Below are positions 5,061 to 7,811 of a DNA stretch of 7,811 bases, one piece after another; position 1 is the stretch's first letter, and each line of letters opens with the position of its first letter. Made by a program: the position numbers and the translations under genes. The stretch is from the NCBI GenBank assembly GCA_964583845.1, contig CAZOXG010000034.1, positions 1-7,811 of the forward strand. The letters are read 5' to 3'. This DNA is from JBAWVR01 sp964583845. GTDB taxonomy: Bacteria; Patescibacteriota; Minisyncoccia; Phycocordibacterales; GWA1-40-21. Under the pieces are notes generated by a model. That model saw nothing but the letters and a program-made list of their open reading frames with translations. It did not search any database and was not told where the DNA came from.

Positions 5061-5103
5061 GACAAAACAAAACCCACCAGAAACAAGATGGGTTTGTGGT
5101 GGG
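5061..5103 (-). terminator. Rho-independent terminator of the 79-residue ORFan
   Basis: CCCACCA (5073-5079) pairs with TGGTGGG (5097-5103), continued after a one-base mismatch by AAAC/GTTT around a 7-base loop. Read leftward it is followed by TTTTGTTTTGTC. It lies about 30 bp past the stop codon. Confidence 0.8.
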
Positions 5104-5130
5104 TGGTGAGCACTTTGCTCGGTGTAATAA

Positions 5131-5370
5131 TCAGTGGCAGGAATTGATCCAAGCTGCGATAGAAATCGCCTGGTAAATAGAAACGGTATTACTATTCATT
5201 GCCACTGTTTCATTAATTAAGCCAATTAAGACAGTAGCTTGATCAATGTTTAATTTTGCGTCTTCATTCACAGCATCCTTAATCCGAGTGATTAATTGTT
5301 TTTTTATCTCTGGACAAGTAACGTCAGAATCCACCATAAGATATAGCAGAAAATCTTTTGCATTTTTCAT
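5131..5370 (-). CDS. Hypothetical small helical protein, 79 residues, ORFan
   Basis: I do not recognise this protein. It has an SD (AAGGAG, 6 nt before ATG), a fully consensus promoter and its own terminator, which together make it a convincing gene despite its length. The sequence suggests a compact, mostly helical protein: helices at about 3-13, 19-34 and 43-57, then 62-77. It has two cysteines (Cys19, Cys78) and no signal peptide or transmembrane span. GC is about 37% in a sampled line, so unlike the other two leftward ORFans it does not stand out in composition. It is divergent from valS, with 163 bp between the two start codons. The promoter strength suggests high expression; the role is unknown. 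Confidence 0.8.
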   Translation of the reverse strand: MKNAKDFLLYLMVDSDVTCPEIKKQLITRIKDAVNEDAKLNIDQATVLIGLINETVAMNSNTVSIYQAISIAAWINSCH

Positions 5371-5406
5371 TCTATACTCCTTTTATTTAACAGTGTACTT
5401 TTCGTC

Positions 5407-5418
5407 TCTCATGGGAGA
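5407..5418 (-). promoter_or_regulatory. Small hairpin in the leader of the 79-residue gene
   Basis: TCTC and GAGA arms form a 4-bp stem with a 4-base loop, about ten bases into the predicted leader. It is weak on its own and is listed because the other two leftward ORFans also carry a hairpin at the same place in their leaders. Confidence 0.25.
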
Positions 5419-5435
5419 ACTTTCTTTTAAAGAAT

Positions 5436-5464
5436 ATTATACACGTTTTATAAGAATATGTCAA
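5436..5464 (-). promoter_or_regulatory. Perfect-consensus sigma70 promoter for the 79-residue ORFan
   Basis: On the minus strand TTGACA (5464-5459), a 17-bp spacer and TATAAT (5441-5436) match the consensus at all twelve positions. The predicted start near 5429 gives a leader of about 58 nt. It is the strongest promoter by sequence in the window. Confidence 0.9.
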
Positions 5465-5496
5465 CATATTTAAAATATTTCGAATACCACAAAAAC

Positions 5497-5525
5497 GTGA
5501 CTATAATTCACCTTTTTGCTATTAT
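5497..5525 (+). promoter_or_regulatory. Extended -10 promoter implying a leaderless valS mRNA
   Basis: GTGACT (5497-5502, 4 of 6), a 17-bp spacer and TATTAT (5520-5525, 5 of 6) preceded by TGC make a good extended -10 promoter. The start codon A is 9 nt after the box, so transcription should begin at or one base from ATG 5534. An alternative TATAAT at 5502-5507 has only a weak -35 (TTCGAA) and would give a leader of about 20 nt. Confidence 0.58.
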
Positions 5526-5533
5526 AACCCAAT

Positions 5534-7780
5534 ATGTCAGACCCAAATTACAAGGAACCAAATATTGACCCCGGATTATTAAAACCATTCAATGCCCAGG
5601 AAACTGAGGCTCGTATTTATAAAATGTGGGAAGAATCCGGCTATTTCAACCCGGACAATTTACCAGCTCGCCATCAGAAGCCTTACACAGTGATTATGCC
5701 TCCACCAAATGCGACTGGTGTTTTACATATGGGTCACGCTCTTGGCAATACCATTCAAGACATCACTATTCGCTATCATCGCATGGCTGGCTACAAAACT
5801 TTATGGCTCCCAGGCACCGATCACGCCGCCATGGCCACTCAAGTTAAGGTTGAAAAAGATATTTCTAAAAACGAAGGTAAAAGTCGTTATGATTTAGGTC
5901 GTGAAGAACTTTTAAAAAGAATTGACGCTTTTGTAGCTGGTTCTCGCAATACCATCAAAGAACAAAGTAAAGTTTTTGGTGCTTCTTGTGACTGGTCTCG
6001 TGAAGCCTTTACCCTGGATGAAGAAAGAAGCATTGGTGTGCGAACTTTATTTAAAAAAATGTACGATGATGGTTTAATTTTTAAGAAAAACCGCATCGTA
6101 AACTGGGACCCAAAAGGTCAGACAACTATTTCTGATGAGGAAATTGTTTATGAAGAGCGTGAAGCCAAGTTTTATACTTTCAAATATTCCAAGGACTTCC
6201 CTATTTCTATTTCCACTACTCGTCCAGAAACTAAGGTTGGTGACGTGGCCGTGGCCGTTCATCCCGAGGATGAACGTTATCAAAAATATATTGGTCAGAC
6301 TTTTAAAGTCGCCGATTTTTGTGGTATGCCTTTGGAAATTAAAATAATTGCCGATAACGAAGTTACTAAAGATTTTGGAACTGGGGCTTTGGGTGTGACT
6401 CCAGCACACAGTATGATCGACTGGCAGATGGCCGAGAAAAATGGCTTACCAATAATTCAGGTTATAGATGAAAAAGCCAAGATGATGGTGGGTGGTGAAA
6501 ATTTGAAAGGCAAAAAAGTTGCGGAGGCTCGTGAAGTGATTGTTGCCTGGCTCAAAGAGCAAGGTCTGTTAGAAAAGGAGGAAACCGTTAAGCAAAATGT
6601 TTCTACCGCCGAAAGAACGGGTGGCATTATTGAACCTTTACCAAAACTACAATGGTGGGTGGCGGTAAACAAGCCTTTTACTTTACAACATTCTAAAATC
6701 GAAAGTTTGACCGCTGGTTCACAGGTGACTTTAAAAGATATTATGCGTCACACCGTGGAGTCAGGACAGATTGGTATCATTCCAGATTATTATAATAAAA
6801 CTTACTTTCACTGGATTGAAAAACTAAACGACTGGTGTATTAGTCGTCAGATTTGGTATGGTCACCGAGTGCCAGTATGGTATCGAGATAATGAAGTCGT
6901 GTGTGACATCGAAGCGCCTAAAGGTGAAGGTTGGAAACAAGATGAGGACAGTTTGGACACTTGGTTCTCCTCTGCCCTTTGGACCTTCTCAACCATGGGT
7001 TGGCCAAAATGCTTTAATGACAAAACTGGTGAGATAGATCCGAAATCTGATTTGGCCACTTTCCACCCTACTCAGTTTTTGGATACCGCCCCAGAGATTC
7101 TTTTCTTCTGGGTAGCTCGCATGATTATGATGACTGGTTATACAATTGGTCAAATACCATTCAAAAATATTTACTTGCACGGTATCGTTCGTGATAGTCA
7201 GGGACGCAAGTTTTCTAAATCGCTTGGCAATGGTGTGGATCCTCTTGATGTAGCGGCCAAGTTTGGCACTGATGCCGGCCGTATGGCTTTGATTATTGGC
7301 AACACCCCTGGCACTGACTTCAAATACTCCGAAGACAAGGTTCGCGCCCAATCCAAATTTGCAAACAAGGTTTGGAATGCGACACGTTTCGTTTTAACTG
7401 TAACCGAAGGCTTTGATGCAAGTAGTCAGCCAACTCTAACCGAAGATGATCAAAAAACACTAGAAGAAACTGCAGTAACTATCAAAGACATCACTAAAGA
7501 TATTGAGGAATTTAGATTGTACATGGCCAGCGACAAGATCTACAATTACTTCTGGCACACTTTTGCGGATGTTGTGATTGAACGTACTAAGCCCTCTATC
7601 AATGGTACCGACGAGAAAGCTAAACTTTCCGCTCAGTTTACCTTACTTTCAATCCTAAAAGACATGGTTAAAGTTCTACATCCGTTTATGCCTTTCGTAA
7701 CCGAAGAAATCTGGTCACTATTACCTATTAAAGATAAAAAGATGTTGATGATTGAGGAATGGCCGGTTGATAGTATATAG
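5534..7780 (+). CDS. valS: Valyl-tRNA synthetase (ValRS), compact form
   Basis: ValRS charges tRNA-Val with valine in the cytoplasm and hydrolyses misformed Thr-tRNA. It is a class Ia synthetase: the HIGH motif is HMGH (65-68), GTDHAAMATQ (94-103), NWDPKGQTTISDEE (190-203), the editing-domain TTRPET (228-233) and TPAHSMIDW (289-297), WCISRQIWYGHRVPVW (434-449), DTWFSSALW (475-483), FFWVARMIMM (524-533), and the KMSKS loop KFSKS (559-563). The anticodon-binding helical domain runs from about 600 to the end. At 748 residues it is shorter than E. coli (951) or Thermus (862) ValRS and lacks the C-terminal coiled-coil arm, which normally contacts the tRNA elbow. In the editing site, the first Asp of the usual PAHD motif is Ser292, while Asp296 is kept. 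There is no SD; ATG 5534 is chosen for family alignment and for its spacing from the promoter. The stop codon lies within a 14-nt tandem repeat. Confidence 0.97.
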   Translation: MSDPNYKEPNIDPGLLKPFNAQETEARIYKMWEESGYFNPDNLPARHQKPYTVIMPPPNATGVLHMGHALGNTIQDITIRYHRMAGYKTLWLPGTDHAAMATQVKVEKDISKNEGKSRYDLGREELLKRIDAFVAGSRNTIKEQSKVFGASCDWSREAFTLDEERSIGVRTLFKKMYDDGLIFKKNRIVNWDPKGQTTISDEEIVYEEREAKFYTFKYSKDFPISISTTRPETKVGDVAVAVHPEDERYQKYIGQTFKVADFCGMPLEIKIIADNEVTKDFGTGALGVTPAHSMIDWQMAEKNGLPIIQVIDEKAKMMVGGENLKGKKVAEAREVIVAWLKEQGLLEKEETVKQNVSTAERTGGIIEPLPKLQWWVAVNKPFTLQHSKIESLTAGSQVTLKDIMRHTVESGQIGIIPDYYNKTYFHWIEKLNDWCISRQIWYGHRVPVWYRDNEVVCDIEAPKGEGWKQDEDSLDTWFSSALWTFSTMGWPKCFNDKTGEIDPKSDLATFHPTQFLDTAPEILFFWVARMIMMTGYTIGQIPFKNIYLHGIVRDSQGRKFSKSLGNGVDPLDVAAKFGTDAGRMALIIGNTPGTDFKYSEDKVRAQSKFANKVWNATRFVLTVTEGFDASSQPTLTEDDQKTLEETAVTIKDITKDIEEFRLYMASDKIYNYFWHTFADVVIERTKPSINGTDEKAKLSAQFTLLSILKDMVKVLHPFMPFVTEEIWSLLPIKDKKMLMIEEWPVDSI

Positions 7781-7808
7781 TATTTTGTATATAGTATATT
7801 GTATGTAG
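7773..7808. repeat. 14-nt AT-rich tandem repeat spanning the valS stop codon
   Basis: GTATATAGTATTTT (7773-7786) is followed directly by GTATATAGTATATT (7787-7800) and a partial GTATGTAG. The valS stop TAG is at 7778-7780, inside the first copy. The first bases of the window (1-14) match the unit at 13 of 14 positions, so the repeat occurs at both edges. Confidence 0.75.
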
Positions 7809-7811
7809 GAC

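Noticed and set aside
1912..5133. UGA recoded as glycine, as in Gracilibacteria/SR1
   Set aside because: UGA ends the 170- and 79-residue genes at sensible places ahead of terminators, and the core genes contain no in-frame UGA.
5246..5473. Plus-strand open frame of 75 codons
   Set aside because: It lies opposite the 79-residue gene and its perfect promoter, and shows no domain or start signal of its own.
1..7811. Small circular replicon, because the same 14-mer is at both ends
   Set aside because: The match is a short low-complexity repeat, and the window carries chromosomal core genes with no replication gene.

Overview
The window looks like a piece of a Candidate Phyla Radiation (Patescibacteria) genome, most likely Parcubacteria-like. 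The reasons are an AT-rich background, a TsaD with a long insertion near its N-terminus, a compact valyl-tRNA synthetase that ends without the usual C-terminal coiled coil, a tRNA with no encoded CCA, and core genes with no visible Shine-Dalgarno (SD) sequence. This placement is inferred from gene style; no 16S or other marker is present. TAA, TAG and apparently TGA all serve as stops, so a UGA-glycine code is not suggested.

Layout. From 62 to 1318 a promoter, a tRNA-Ser(CGA) and two tandem histidine-phosphatase genes read rightward. From 1317 to 2515 two ORFan genes read leftward. Each has its own TTGACA promoter, a leader of roughly 55-60 nt, an SD site and a rho-independent terminator, and both are richer in GC than their neighbours. 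A perfect 22-bp inverted repeat (2554-2602) separates them from the divergent tsaD (2615-3781). From 3782 to 4020 lie two small dispersed-repeat elements and the leftward terminator of a membrane-anchored alpha/beta hydrolase (4027-4914, minus). From 4915 to 5130 lie the hydrolase promoter, a third repeat copy containing a perfect 36-bp palindrome, and the terminator of a 79-residue ORFan (5131-5370, minus) driven by a fully consensus TTGACA-N17-TATAAT promoter. valS fills 5534-7780, and its stop codon lies inside a 14-nt tandem repeat that also occurs at the first bases of the window.

How the parts relate. tRNA-Ser, TsaD (t6A37 modification of ANN-decoding tRNAs) and ValRS are all translation functions, but they are separately promoted and not an operon. 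The most unusual features are the three leftward ORFans, which share one expression style (TTGACA box, 17-bp spacer, similar leader length, hairpin in the leader, SD, private terminator). tRNA-Ser, valS and the hydrolase instead use extended -10 (TGn) promoters, and the last two appear to be leaderless. The second standout is the tRNA-Ser elbow, where the near-universal G19-C56 pair appears replaced by A19-U56.
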